DNA of 64,000 nt, taken from an uncultured Clostridiaceae bacterium (GTDB taxonomy: Bacteria > Bacillota > Clostridia > TANB77 > CAG-508). Shown here piece by piece: positions 37,313 to 46,325 of the stretch (the first letter of the stretch is position 1; every line of letters starts with the position of its first letter). Where the stretch lies: contig CAOJCG010000006.1 in NCBI GenBank assembly GCA_948356915.1, positions 1 through 64,000 on the forward strand, in the 5' to 3' direction. Position numbers and translations under genes: made by a program. The notes below the pieces were generated by a model that ran no database searches, had not been told where the DNA came from, and worked only from the letters and a program-made list of their open reading frames with translations.

Positions 37313-37864
37313 ATGAAATTAACTATATGTGAATTAAGTTATTTAAATGAACTAATTACTAGTTGTGTTAATACTATTACTTGTATGTCTTTATTTAAAA
37401 ATCAGGTTACTAATGAAGAATTAAAAGCTTTACTTTGTAATCATTTTCCTATTCATGTGGAGGATTATAATAGAAAAGTAGAGTTTGTTAAAAATGTGGA
37501 TAGTGCTTCTGGAAAACTTAATGTTCCTGAGCTTAATACTTCTATTTTTGCTGAAGATGTTAATAGTTCTAAAACTGCACAGCCTATTACTGTAAATACT
37601 AATGTTACTACTTTGACTGATAGGGAAATTGCTTTATCATATTTCTTAACTTTAAAAAGAGCTGGTAAGGAGTATGCCATAGCTTCTATGGAGGCTACTA
37701 ACCCTACTTTACGACAATTTTTAAAAGATGCTTATACTATGAGTTGTAATCATTCTTATGAAGTTTACGAGTGGATGGCTAAAAATAATTATTATCCTAT
37801 TATTGTTGCTACAGGTGAACAAACTGGCGATATTGCTAGTATTTATAATACTATTTCTTTGTAG
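37313..37864 (+). CDS. CotF-family spore coat protein, 183 aa
   Basis: The C-terminal half LTDREIALSYFLTLKRAGKEYAIASMEATNP ... LRQFLKDAYTMSCNHSYEVYEWM carries the Coat_F pattern, a ferritin-like helical bundle. The N-terminal half (LNELITSCVNTITCMSLFKNQ) is a related helical repeat. Coat_F proteins are spore coat or spore-associated products. A GGAGGTG ribosome-binding site precedes the ATG. It supports sporulation ability. Confidence 0.8.
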   Translation: MKLTICELSYLNELITSCVNTITCMSLFKNQVTNEELKALLCNHFPIHVEDYNRKVEFVKNVDSASGKLNVPELNTSIFAEDVNSSKTAQPITVNTNVTTLTDREIALSYFLTLKRAGKEYAIASMEATNPTLRQFLKDAYTMSCNHSYEVYEWMAKNNYYPIIVATGEQTGDIASIYNTISL

Positions 37865-37869
37865 GGTAT

Positions 37870-37924
37870 TTAGAGATTTTTGGAAAGATTTGGGACGTGT
37901 TCAAAACTTTCCAAAAATCTCTAA
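37870..37924. repeat. GACGCGTC-like repeat family, copy 3 (hairpin)
   Basis: An 18-bp perfect stem (37870-37887 with 37907-37924) surrounds GGGACGTGTTCAAAA, a variant of the core in copies 1 and 2. It lies right after the coat protein gene and could terminate it. Confidence 0.8.
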
Positions 37925-38022
37925 TTTATTATATTTGCTCGACATTTTACATAATACATTATATACTTATAGCGTTAACATTGTAATTAATCTTTTTAAA
38001 ATTTTGAGGAGGTATATTAATT

Positions 38023-39132
38023 ATGAAACGAATTCATTCTTTTGTTCTTACAGGTGGGCCTTCTGGTGGTAAAACTTCTGGTTTGTCTATTATTGAGCAG
38101 GAACTTGGAAACCGGGGTTATTATGTTTTAGTTGTTCCTGAAACAGTAACCGAACTTATTCCTACTGGAATTAGACCTTTTGGAAATTCTTTAAGTAATT
38201 TGGATTTTCAACATGTTCTTTTGGAAAAACAATTATTTAAAGAAAAACTTTATCGTAATACTGCTAACTTGTATATTCCATCAAATGACATTGTAATTCT
38301 ACATGATCGTGGTATTATTGATAATAAAAGTTATATGACACCTGGTGAGTTTCAAACTCTTCTTTATCAGTTTGGTATGAATGAAGTCTCTGCACGAGAT
38401 AGATATGATGCAGTATTTCATCTTGTTACTGCTGCTGATGGTGCTGAAGAATTTTATACTTTAGAAAATAATGTTGCTAGAACAGAAACCCCTGAGCAGG
38501 CAAGGCAATTAGATAGAAAAGGAATTGCTAATTGGACTGGTCACACTCATTTACGAGTTATTGATAACTCTACTGATTTTAAGAGAAAAATGTCAAGACT
38601 TATGAATGAAGTTTATTCAGCTCTTGGAGAACCTATTCCAATTGAAATTGAACGTAAGTATTTAGTACAAAAGCCTGATTTAAATATTCTTTCTAAATAT
38701 GTTGACATTACAACTGTAGATATTGTTCAAACATACCTTACTTCTGCAAATGGAAAAGAACGTAGAATTCGTCAGCGTGGTCAAAATGGTAACTTTTCAT
38801 ATTATATTACAGAAAAGCAGGAAACTTCTGGCATTGAACGTCCAGAAGTCGAAAAGAAAATTTCTGAAAAAGACTATTTACGTTATCTTTCTCAGATTGA
38901 TTCTTCTCTTAGCCCTATTGTTAAAAAACGGGTTTGCTTTGTTTACAAAGCTCAATATTTTGAACTTGACCTTTTTAATTTTTCTACTGATTATGCTTTG
39001 ATGGAAATTGAACTTACTGATAAGACAAATATTGTAAACTTGCCAACATTTATTAATGTTTTAAAAGAAGTTACTGATGACCCACAATACAGAAATCATA
39101 AACTTGCTAAAACACAAGCATTTCCTGTATAA
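38023..39132 (+). CDS. P-loop ATPase fused to a CYTH domain, 369 aa
   Basis: The N-terminal half has a Walker A motif TGGPSGGKTSGLS and a Walker B-like VILHDRG, as in NadR/AAA_28-type kinases. The C-terminal half begins IEIERKYLVQKP, the ExExK signature of CYTH triphosphate-tunnel enzymes. The two in-frame CGG codons (38113-38115, 38929-38931) must be read as Arg. Base composition is less AT-biased, suggesting transfer. Probably a nucleotide- or polyphosphate-handling enzyme. Confidence 0.82.
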   Translation: MKRIHSFVLTGGPSGGKTSGLSIIEQELGNRGYYVLVVPETVTELIPTGIRPFGNSLSNLDFQHVLLEKQLFKEKLYRNTANLYIPSNDIVILHDRGIIDNKSYMTPGEFQTLLYQFGMNEVSARDRYDAVFHLVTAADGAEEFYTLENNVARTETPEQARQLDRKGIANWTGHTHLRVIDNSTDFKRKMSRLMNEVYSALGEPIPIEIERKYLVQKPDLNILSKYVDITTVDIVQTYLTSANGKERRIRQRGQNGNFSYYITEKQETSGIERPEVEKKISEKDYLRYLSQIDSSLSPIVKKRVCFVYKAQYFELDLFNFSTDYALMEIELTDKTNIVNLPTFINVLKEVTDDPQYRNHKLAKTQAFPV

Positions 39133-39147
39133 TATTATTTGTTTTAT

Positions 39148-39192
39148 AAATACCTCCCAAAATAGTGTAATACACTTTTTGGGAGGTATTTA
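39148..39192. terminator. Bidirectional terminator
   Basis: AAATACCTCCCAAAA with complementary TTTTTGGGAGGTATTT between the convergent ATPase-CYTH and acpP genes. Confidence 0.85.
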
Positions 39193-39234
39193 ATGAATAT
39201 TTATTTTTTATTTCTTTCATATGTAATGTGAGCT

Positions 39235-39483
39235 TTATTTGTGTTCTTGTATGTATTTAACAACATCTCCTACTGTAACTATTTTTTCTGCTTCGCTGTC
39301 TGGTATTTCTATTTCAAATTCTTCTTCTAAGCTCATTATTAGCTCTACTATATCTAAAGAATCTGCTGATAAGTCGTCTACAAATGTTGCTTCCATTGTT
39401 ATACTTTCTTCACTTGTGCCTAATTGTTCTACTATTATCTTTTTTAATTTTTCGAAAATTTCTTGTTCTGTCATTTTTTTCAC
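39235..39483 (-). CDS. acpP: Acyl carrier protein
   Basis: An 82-aa acidic helical protein with the 4'-phosphopantetheine site [19 protein letters not shown] (Ser in ADSLDIVE). It carries the growing acyl chain for FabD, FabF, FabG, FabZ and FabI encoded upstream. It follows fabI by 5 nt and ends the leftward fatty-acid cluster. Confidence 0.95.
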   Translation of the reverse strand: MKKMTEQEIFEKLKKIIVEQLGTSEESITMEATFVDDLSADSLDIVELIMSLEEEFEIEIPDSEAEKIVTVGDVVKYIQEHK

Positions 39484-39488
39484 CTCCT

Positions 39489-40262
39489 TTAAACTCCCAT
39501 TATATTGTATCCATTATCTGCATATATTACTTGGCCTGTTATACTGTTTGACATATCGCTTAGTAAAAATGTTGCTACATTTCCTACTTCTACTACCGTT
39601 ACATTTTGGTGTAATGGTGCTTTTTCTTCTACTATTGTCATTATTTTTGAGAAGTCTTTTATTCCTTTTGCTGATAGTGTTTTTATTGGTCCTGCTGATA
39701 TTGCATTTACTCTATGTCCTTCTTTTCCTAGGTTTTCGGCTAAATATCTTACACTTGCTTCTAATGCTGCTTTTGCTACTCCCATAACATTATAGCCATC
39801 TAGCACTTTGGTTGAACCATGATATGTTAAAGTTACTAAATGTGCATTTTCGTTTAACATTTCTAATTCTTTTGCTTTTCTTGCTACTAATACAAATGAG
39901 TAACTACTAACATCTACTGCGTGGCTATATCCTTCTTTACTTGTATATATGAAATCATTATGCAAATCTTCTGTATTTGCGTGGGCTACTGCATGTACAA
40001 TGCCATCTAGTTTTCCATTTTCTTCTTTTATTTTTTTGAAGGTTTCTTCTACTATTTCATCTTCTGATGCCCCATTTAGAACATAGCATTTTCTTCCTTC
40101 AAATTCTTTTGTTAGTTCTTCTATTTTTTCTTTGTTTTCTTCACCCATATATGTAAATATTAGCTTTGCTCCATTTTCATAGGCTGATTTTGCTATTCCA
40201 TAGGCTATACTCCATTTGTTTCTTATTCCTATTATTAAAATTTGTTTGTCTTTAAGTAACAT
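39489..40262 (-). CDS. fabI: Enoyl-ACP reductase FabI
   Basis: NAD-binding start [20 protein letters not shown] lacks the usual GxxxGxG, as in FabI. The catalytic region [22 protein letters not shown] contains the Tyr-x6-Lys pair and is followed by [10 protein letters not shown]. At 257 aa it is a standard type I ENR. It catalyses the last reduction of each elongation cycle. Many clostridia use FabK instead, so FabI here is worth noting. Confidence 0.93.
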   Translation of the reverse strand: MLLKDKQILIIGIRNKWSIAYGIAKSAYENGAKLIFTYMGEENKEKIEELTKEFEGRKCYVLNGASEDEIVEETFKKIKEENGKLDGIVHAVAHANTEDLHNDFIYTSKEGYSHAVDVSSYSFVLVARKAKELEMLNENAHLVTLTYHGSTKVLDGYNVMGVAKAALEASVRYLAENLGKEGHRVNAISAGPIKTLSAKGIKDFSKIMTIVEEKAPLHQNVTVVEVGNVATFLLSDMSNSITGQVIYADNGYNIMGV

Positions 40263-40409
40263 TTTTCTCCTCCTTATTCATTTACTAACTGACACTTTTT
40301 ATTCTCGTCACATTGCCTACTCTTTGTATATAATTTTTATAGGCTTGAAGCACTTATAAAATATATACAAAACAAGCAAGTGGCTACTCTGATTTAAAAC
40401 TGTCAAGTA

Positions 40410-41224
40410 TTAAATTTGTTTAAATCCTTGTATTTTTCTAAATTTTTCGTATCTATTTTCTACTATTTCGTCTTCATTTAATTGTTTTAATGCTTTTACC
40501 TCACTTGTTATTTCTTTTCTTATGTTTTTTGTGATTTTATCAAAGTCTTCTTCTGTAATTTCTAGTGGCTCTTTTATTATTTTGTCTATTACTTTTAAGT
40601 CATATAGGTCTTTTGCGGTTAGCTTCATTTTTTCGGCTGCTTCTTTATATTTGCTTGAGTCTTTCCACAATATACTACTATAGCCTTCTGGTGATAGTAT
40701 TGAGTATACTGCGTTTTCCATCATTAATACTTTATTTGCTACTCCTAGCGCTAATGCTCCTCCACTTGAGCCTTCTCCTATTACTATTGCTATTATTGGA
40801 ACTTTTAGTTTTGCCATTTCAAACATTGATTTTGCTATTGCTTCTCCGTTGCCCTCTTTCTTCTGCTTCTATTCCTGGGTATGCTCCTTTTGTGTCTATA
40901 AATGTTATTACTGGTCTTCCGAAATTTTTCTGCTTGTTTCATAAACCTTATGCCTTTTCGGTAGCTTTCTGGGTTTGGCATTCCAAAGTTTCTTTCTATG
41001 TTTTCTTTTGTGGTTCTTCCTTTTTGCTGGGCTATTATTGTATAGTTTTGTCTTCCTATTGTGGCTAATCCACATATTATTGCTTTATCGTCTTTGAAGT
41101 TTCTGTCTCCATGTAGTTCTATGAAGTTATCAAATATTTTTTCTATATATTCTATTGATGTTTTTCTTTTTGGGTTTCTTGCTATTTCTACTTTATCCCA
41201 AGCGGATAGGGTTTTCTTTTCCAT
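40410..41224 (-). CDS. accA: Acetyl-CoA carboxylase carboxyltransferase alpha; needs two +1 shifts at CGG
   Basis: The N-terminal ORF ([20 protein letters not shown] ... [22 protein letters not shown]) stops after a CGG at 40919-40921. Skipping C yields [25 protein letters not shown], then a second CGG (40846-40848). Skipping that C gives [20 protein letters not shown], matching AccA exactly. The corrected length of 270 aa is normal. AccA and AccD form the carboxyltransferase that makes malonyl-CoA. Two independent breaks repaired by the same rule in one essential gene are strong evidence for recoding. Confidence 0.93.
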
Positions 41225-41322
41225 TTTTTCCTCCTTTTGTTTACTTTTATGTTAATTTATGTTGTAATTTACTTATAGCAATTGTTGTTTAAAATTTAAT
41301 TCCTTAATAGGAGGTATATTTT

Positions 41323-41640
41323 ATGAGTAATTCAGTTAATAAGAGTTTTGATTTGATAGCAGCTTTTAATTTATTTAAGTCTTATTCTCAAAAACGGCAA
41401 CGCGCTAAAGCTAATTTTATTGCCGAATTAATAGGTTGCCAGATATTTGTTGGTTCTAAAAGCATTGTTACTTATGAGGTAAGAGTAACTAAACGCTATC
41501 ATAAAAGAACTGTAACTGCTGTGTTGGATGATATGAATTACAAAATTGTTAGTTTTCATTATCAAAGTAATTATTCATTAGCTGATAATCGGAAACATAC
41601 TTACACTATAATTACTTTTACACCTGCTGAGGGTTATTAA
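41323..41640 (+). CDS. Orphan small protein, 105 aa, unknown
   Basis: A basic alpha/beta protein with no recognised domain, lying head-on between accA and accD with its own AGGAGGT. Two in-frame CGG codons (41395-41397, 41590-41592) are read as Arg, since shifting would truncate the protein. Composition is less AT-biased than the flanking acc genes. It is one of four such opposed orphans in the fatty-acid cluster. Confidence 0.6.
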   Translation: MSNSVNKSFDLIAAFNLFKSYSQKRQRAKANFIAELIGCQIFVGSKSIVTYEVRVTKRYHKRTVTAVLDDMNYKIVSFHYQSNYSLADNRKHTYTIITFTPAEGY

Positions 41641-41701
41641 CTCTTGGCTTTTTTTTATTTTATATATATACATGCAAGAAGTGAATTGTTTTATGTATTT
41701 T

Positions 41702-41999
41702 TGGGTTTCCGCATTGGGGACAGTCCCTCTTGGGACATCTTCGATTACCCAAGGGGGTGCTTTTTGTTTTTTACTTCTTGCTTTTTTCTACTCTTTGTAC
41801 TTTCTTTGCTTGGCTTCCGATTGGGTACATTGGTTATTTTTTTGTGCATTATTTTTGTTTCTTATTATTTTTTTATTTTTCTTCTTGTTTTGGTTGCCCA
41901 ATCTAGTCTTTCTGCACCCATTCAGGGACAGTCCCCAATGCTACTTTTGTGCCTTGTTTGCGATTACGAAATGTGCCCCCTATGCTAGTTCCCAACGCT
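41702..41999. repeat. GGGGACAGT/GTAGC repeat element, copy 1
   Basis: Contains GGGGACAGTCCC twice, a hairpin CCCTCTTGGG...CCCAAGGGGG, and two GTAGCATTGGGGAC-type units (minus-strand reading) near 41940-41999. The distal end overlaps the accD stop: the last AccD residues (SSVGN) are encoded by the repeat. Related elements follow fabF and fabD. Confidence 0.75.
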
Positions 42000-42843
42000 A
42001 CTTTGTTTGTGCATTTTTATGAGTTGTGATAAGGCACTTTTTAGGTCTTTTCTTTCTACTATTTTGTCGATGAAGCCATGTTCTAATAGGAATTCTGCGG
42101 TTTGGAAGCCTTCGGGTAGTTCTTCTCCTATGGTTTGCTTTATTACTCTTTGCCCGGCAAATCCTATCATTGCTCCTGGCTCTGCTAAAATTATATCTCC
42201 TAAACTTGCAAATGAGGCTGTAACTCCTCCATAGGTTGGGTCTGTTAGTACTGATATGTATAGCAGGCCTGCTTTGTCTAGCTTTGTTAGTGCTGATGTT
42301 ACTTTTGCCATTTGCATTAGTGATATTATTCCTTCTTGCATTCTTGCCCCTCCTGATACTGAAAATATTATGAGTGGTAATTTTTCTTTTATTGCTTGTT
42401 CTATACTATATGTTATTTTTTCTCCTACTACTGCTCCCATACTTCCCATTAGAAAGCCACTGTCCATTATACATATAACTGCTTTTTCTCCATTTATTTT
42501 TCCGCATTCCACAGCTTATTGCTTCATTTAGACCTGTTTTTTCTCTTAACGCTTTTAGCTTTTTTGGGTAGTCTTCTATATTTAATGGGTTTGTTGTTTC
42601 TATGTTTATATTAAATTTTTCGTATGTTCCTTTATCAACTATTAGTTCTAGCCTTCTATCTATATGCATTCTAAAGTAATGATTACAGTTTGGGCATATA
42701 TTTAGGTTATTTCTTACTATTTCCTTATATAATATTTCTTTACAGAAATCACATTTTACCCATTTTCCTACTGGAATATCAATGTTTGTTTTTTTGTTTA
42801 TAACGTTTTTTGTTTCTCTTTTTTTTATTTTATCAACAATCAT
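41985..42843 (-). CDS. accD: Acetyl-CoA carboxylase carboxyltransferase beta; needs +1 shift at CGG
   Basis: The zinc ribbon [10 protein letters not shown]...[10 protein letters not shown] is followed by the ClpP-like fold. The frame breaks at CGG 42502-42504 in AISCGM-CGG. Skipping C gives [20 protein letters not shown] and continues with [11 protein letters not shown] to 41985, for 285 aa, the usual size. It overlaps none of accC and sits 3 nt downstream of it. Its C-terminal SSVGN comes from a repeat element. Confidence 0.93.
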
Positions 42844-42846
42844 AGT

Positions 42847-44196
42847 CTATTCATCCTTTTTTAATATTTGTTTTTCTATAAATGATGTATCAAAACTTCC
42901 TCTTATGAAGTCTGGGTTTCTTATTATTTCAAATAGGAAGTCTCTATTTGTTTCTATTCCATCTACTACTAGTTCTTCAAGTGCTCTTTTCATTTTACTT
43001 ATTGCTTCGTTTCTACTTGTTCCATGTGTTATTATTTTTGCAATCATTGAGTCATAGTTTGGTGGTATTACATAACCACTATATATTGCTGTGTCTACTC
43101 TTACGCCATTTCCTCCTGGCAGGTTTATTTCTCCTATTTTTCCTGGGCTTGGCATAAAGTTTTTACTTGGATTTTCTGCGTTTATTCTACATTCTACCAC
43201 ATGTCCTCTAAATTCAATTTCTTTTTGCTTATATTTTAGTTTTTCTCCTGCTGCTATTCTTATTTGTTCTTTTACTAGGTCTATTCCTGTTCTTTCTTCT
43301 GTTATTGGGTGTTCTACTTGTATTCTTGTATTCATTTCCATGAAGTAGAAGTCTTTGTTAATGTCTACTAAAAATTCTACTGTTCCAAGGCTTGTGTATC
43401 CTGCTGCTTTTGTGGCTTTTATTGCAGATGCTCCCATTTTGTTTCTTAGTTTTTCATCTACTACACTTGATGGTGTTTCTTCTATTATTTTTTGATGATT
43501 TCTTTGTATTGTACAGTCTCTTTCTCCTAAATGTACAACATTTCCATATTCATCTGCCATTATTTGAATTTCTACGTGCCTTGGGTTTCTTATGTATTTT
43601 TCTATGTATATTTCATCATCATTAAAAGAGTTTTTGGCTTCTTGCTTTACTATGTTGTAACTCATTTCCATTTCTTTTTCATTATTTACAACTCTAATAC
43701 CTTTTCCGCCTCCACCTGCTGATGCTTTTAACATAACTGGGTAGCCTATTTTTTCGGCAATTTTTAGTGCTTCTTTTAAGCCTGTAATACTTCCTTCTGA
43801 ACCTGGTATTACTGGAACATCTTCTTTTTTCATTAGTTCTTTACTGTTTGATTTATTTCCTAATAAGTTTATGACCCTAGATGTTGGACCAATAAATTTT
43901 ATATTTGATTCTTCACAGATTTTTGCAAAGTTTGCATTTTCTGATAAGAAGCCAAAGCCTGGATGGATACTATCTGCTTTTGTTATTCTTGCGGCTTCTA
44001 TTATGTTTTTAATGTTTAAGTAACTTTGTTTTGGGTTTGCTGGTCCTATACATATTGCTTCATCTGCTAGTTTTGTATGTAGAGCGTTTTTGTCTATTTC
44101 TGAATATACTGCTACTGTTTTTATGTTCATTTCTTTACAAGCTCTTATAATACGAACTGCAATTTCTCCACGATTTGCAATTAGAATTTTGTTCAA
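42847..44196 (-). CDS. accC: Biotin carboxylase
   Basis: The ATP-grasp enzyme is complete: start NKILIANRGEIAVRIIRACK, glycine loop KASAGGGGKGIRVV, and EMNTRIQVEHPITEERTGID. At 449 aa it is normal. It carboxylates the biotin on AccB (45651 gene). A CGG trinucleotide in the glycine loop region is out of frame (GGC GGA). Confidence 0.96.
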   Translation of the reverse strand: MNKILIANRGEIAVRIIRACKEMNIKTVAVYSEIDKNALHTKLADEAICIGPANPKQSYLNIKNIIEAARITKADSIHPGFGFLSENANFAKICEESNIKFIGPTSRVINLLGNKSNSKELMKKEDVPVIPGSEGSITGLKEALKIAEKIGYPVMLKASAGGGGKGIRVVNNEKEMEMSYNIVKQEAKNSFNDDEIYIEKYIRNPRHVEIQIMADEYGNVVHLGERDCTIQRNHQKIIEETPSSVVDEKLRNKMGASAIKATKAAGYTSLGTVEFLVDINKDFYFMEMNTRIQVEHPITEERTGIDLVKEQIRIAAGEKLKYKQKEIEFRGHVVECRINAENPSKNFMPSPGKIGEINLPGGNGVRVDTAIYSGYVIPPNYDSMIAKIITHGTSRNEAISKMKRALEELVVDGIETNRDFLFEIIRNPDFIRGSFDTSFIEKQILKKDE

Positions 44197-44447
44197 TTTT
44201 TTTCACTCTCCTTTTTGATATTTTTAAGTTTTGATATTTTTTTCTGAATATCATAAAAACACTAAATTGCCGTTTTGGTTGGCAAACAATTCCAATTTTT
44301 GATTAAATAATTGTCTATTTAGTTACATATTAATTTCAATTTTTTTAAAAAACCAAAGCTTAAATTTTGATATTATGTTGATTTTCACTTGATTTTATGA
44401 TATTATTTTTTTGTTACTTATAACTTTTTAATTTATGGAGGTAATCT

Positions 44448-44717
44448 ATGGTAAAATTTAATGTTGATGAAATGTTAACCTATCATGAGTACTGGAAAGA
44501 AAATCTTAGTGAAGAAGAAGCAAACAAGTTAATTGCTCTTTCAAAACTTCTTTGTCATAAAGTTGTCGACAATGATGGTTATATCACAGGAATTTCACTC
44601 AGTTATCCCGATGACTGTAATGACCTCATCATTCTAGCTAGTTTTACAAATCTTATTAATCATCCTTCTCGCTTAGATACTCATGACCTTGGTAAAACAA
44701 TTGTAACCTTCCATTAA
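44448..44717 (+). CDS. Orphan small protein, 89 aa, unknown
   Basis: A helix-rich N-terminus (YHEYWKENLSEEEANKLIAL) and beta C-terminus without known domain. It has its own GGAGGT site and terminator (44725-44760) and lies head-on between accC and fabZ. No in-frame CGG. Composition resembles the other orphans in this cluster. Confidence 0.6.
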   Translation: MVKFNVDEMLTYHEYWKENLSEEEANKLIALSKLLCHKVVDNDGYITGISLSYPDDCNDLIILASFTNLINHPSRLDTHDLGKTIVTFH

Positions 44718-44724
44718 TTTTTTG

Positions 44725-44760
44725 TTACTACGCAACTTATTGCGTAGTAATTTTATTTTT
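44725..44760. terminator. Bidirectional terminator
   Basis: TTACTACGCAA-CTTA-TTGCGTAGTAA, an 11-bp perfect stem followed by a T-run, overlapping the last bases of fabZ. Confidence 0.85.
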
Positions 44761-45184
44761 GTCCTACAATAGCAAATGTAAATTCTCCTTTGGCTGCTAA
44801 TTTTCCATCTACTGTTGCTATTCCTTCTCCTATTCCTATTGGACCTTTTCTTTTTATTATTTTTACTTCTAGTTTTAAGGTATCTCCTGGAACTACTTGT
44901 TTTTTGAACTTCATTTTATCTATTCCACCAAATAGTGCATTTTTTCCTTTGTTTTCTTCCATTCCTAAAATACTTACTGCTCCTGTTTGTGCTAAACTTT
45001 CTGCTATTAATACTCCTGGCATTATTGGGTTTCCTGGGAAGTGTCCTTTGAAATACCATTCTTCTTCTTTTACATATTTGTATGCCGTACAGCTTTCCCC
45101 TGGTATGTATTCTTCTACTTCGTCTATCATTAGGAATGGTTCTCTTTGGGGGATTATTTGTTCTATTTGTTGTTTATTTAACAT
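44753..45184 (-). CDS. fabZ: 3-hydroxyacyl-ACP dehydratase FabZ
   Basis: The hot-dog fold signature GHFPGNPIMPGVLIAESLAQ carries the catalytic His and Glu. Length 143 aa is normal. It dehydrates 3-hydroxyacyl-ACP before FabI reduction. Flanked by two head-on orphan genes, so it probably has its own promoter. Confidence 0.95.
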   Translation of the reverse strand: MLNKQQIEQIIPQREPFLMIDEVEEYIPGESCTAYKYVKEEEWYFKGHFPGNPIMPGVLIAESLAQTGAVSILGMEENKGKNALFGGIDKMKFKKQVVPGDTLKLEVKIIKRKGPIGIGEGIATVDGKLAAKGEFTFAIVGQK

Positions 45185-45271
45185 TTTTTTGTATCCTTTC
45201 TTTTTATTTTGTTGATTTTATGTAAGTTTTGTAATATAATATCAATATCAAAATTATAGGAGGTATCACAT

Positions 45272-45574
45272 ATGGAATCTTTAATAACGAAATATGACCA
45301 CATCTTCTTTAATGAGTCTCGGATTAGTAAGTTAATTGATGATTACAATCAAACTTCAAAAGAAAAGCTTGATGTATTAGGAAATCTTATTAATTGCTAT
45401 ATCATGTCTCGAGGCTATAATAAACCTAATACTTCTCCAATGAGTATATTTATTATTGTTCCAAAAGAATTCGAACGTAATCTTGTTCAAACCGTTATTA
45501 ATGACTTAGCAGGTAAACAAAATACTGCTAATATTCAAAATGTAAAAGGCAATACCTATATCTCACTTTATTAA
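45272..45574 (+). CDS. Orphan small protein, 100 aa, unknown
   Basis: Promoter TTGATT-N17-TATAAT (about 45212-45240) and AGGAGGT precede the ATG. The product has a helical N-terminus and strands SIFIIVPKEF; there may be distant similarity to the 47657 orphan in the 'L.NCYIMSRGY' region, which I cannot test. One in-frame CGG (45320-45322) is read as Arg. It opposes accB and fabZ. Confidence 0.6.
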   Translation: MESLITKYDHIFFNESRISKLIDDYNQTSKEKLDVLGNLINCYIMSRGYNKPNTSPMSIFIIVPKEFERNLVQTVINDLAGKQNTANIQNVKGNTYISLY

Positions 45575-45624
45575 ACAGTAGCTAGAATTCTAACTACTTA
45601 TCCATTTTATATGGAAATATGAGT

Positions 45625-45652
45625 AAGTGGCTGGTTTTTCCAGCTACTTTCT
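45625..45652. terminator. Bidirectional terminator
   Basis: AAGTGGCTGG...CCAGCTACTT stem with T-rich loop and tail, between the orphan gene and convergent accB. Confidence 0.8.
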
Positions 45653-46091
45653 ATTTAATATAAAATAGTGGTTTTCCATATTCTACTGTTTCTCCGTCTT
45701 TTACTAATATTTCTACTATTTCTCCTGCATATTCTGATTCTATTTCATTCATTAGTTTCATTGCTTCTATTATGCATAGTGTTTCTCCTTTTTTTATTGT
45801 TTGACCTATTTCTACATATGGCTTTTCTGTTGGTGATGGTTTTAGGTAAAATGTTCCTACCATTGGTGATTTTACTATTTTGTAGTTTTCGTTTGTTGTT
45901 GTTTGTTTTGTTTCTATTGTTTGTTCTTTATTTTCTAGTATTTCGTTTGGATTTTGTTTTATTATTTCTTTGATTATTTGATTGTTCTTTTTTACGCTTA
46001 TTTTTATTCCGTCTGGAAATTCTAGGTTTACTTCGTCTACTTTTGATTCGCCTATGTCGGTTATTAGTTTTTTTATTTCGTTGTAGTCCAT
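45651..46091 (-). CDS. accB: Biotin carboxyl carrier protein
   Basis: A charged N-terminal helix and Thr/Gln-rich linker lead to the biotinyl domain with the canonical CIIEAMKLMNEIESE site. Length 146 aa is normal. Its lysine is biotinylated by the BirA encoded at 50009-50582. Confidence 0.95.
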   Translation of the reverse strand: MDYNEIKKLITDIGESKVDEVNLEFPDGIKISVKKNNQIIKEIIKQNPNEILENKEQTIETKQTTTNENYKIVKSPMVGTFYLKPSPTEKPYVEIGQTIKKGETLCIIEAMKLMNEIESEYAGEIVEILVKDGETVEYGKPLFYIK

Positions 46092-46126
46092 TTTTGTTTT
46101 TTCCTTTCTTTTTTGGTTTGTGGTTT

Positions 46127-46321
46127 GGGTTTCCGCGTTGGGGACAGTTCCTAATCTAGCCAGATTATTTCGTTTTTTTGGCTTGTGGTGCTTCTCTATC
46201 TTGTTTCCGATTACGAACCGTCCCCAATGCTACTTTTTTGCCTTGTTTCTGATTACGAACTGGCCCCAATGCTACTTTTCTGCCTTGTTTTCGATTGCGA
46301 ACCGTCCTAAATAGCTACTGT
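46127..46321. repeat. GGGGACAGT/GTAGC repeat element, copy 2
   Basis: Read on the minus strand it holds three tandem units of about 42 nt (GTAGCATTGGGGACGGTTCG, then TAATCGGAAACAAG and a purine tail). It ends in AATCTGGCTAGATTAGGAAC and GTCCCCAACGC. It begins five codons' distance from the fabF stop. The same flank and units recur in copy 3. Confidence 0.85.
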
Positions 46322-46325
46322 CTGC

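Noticed and set aside
46127..46321. CRISPR-like or satellite array
   Set aside because: Only three imperfect contiguous units without spacers, shared with other intergenic copies; better explained as a dispersed repeat.
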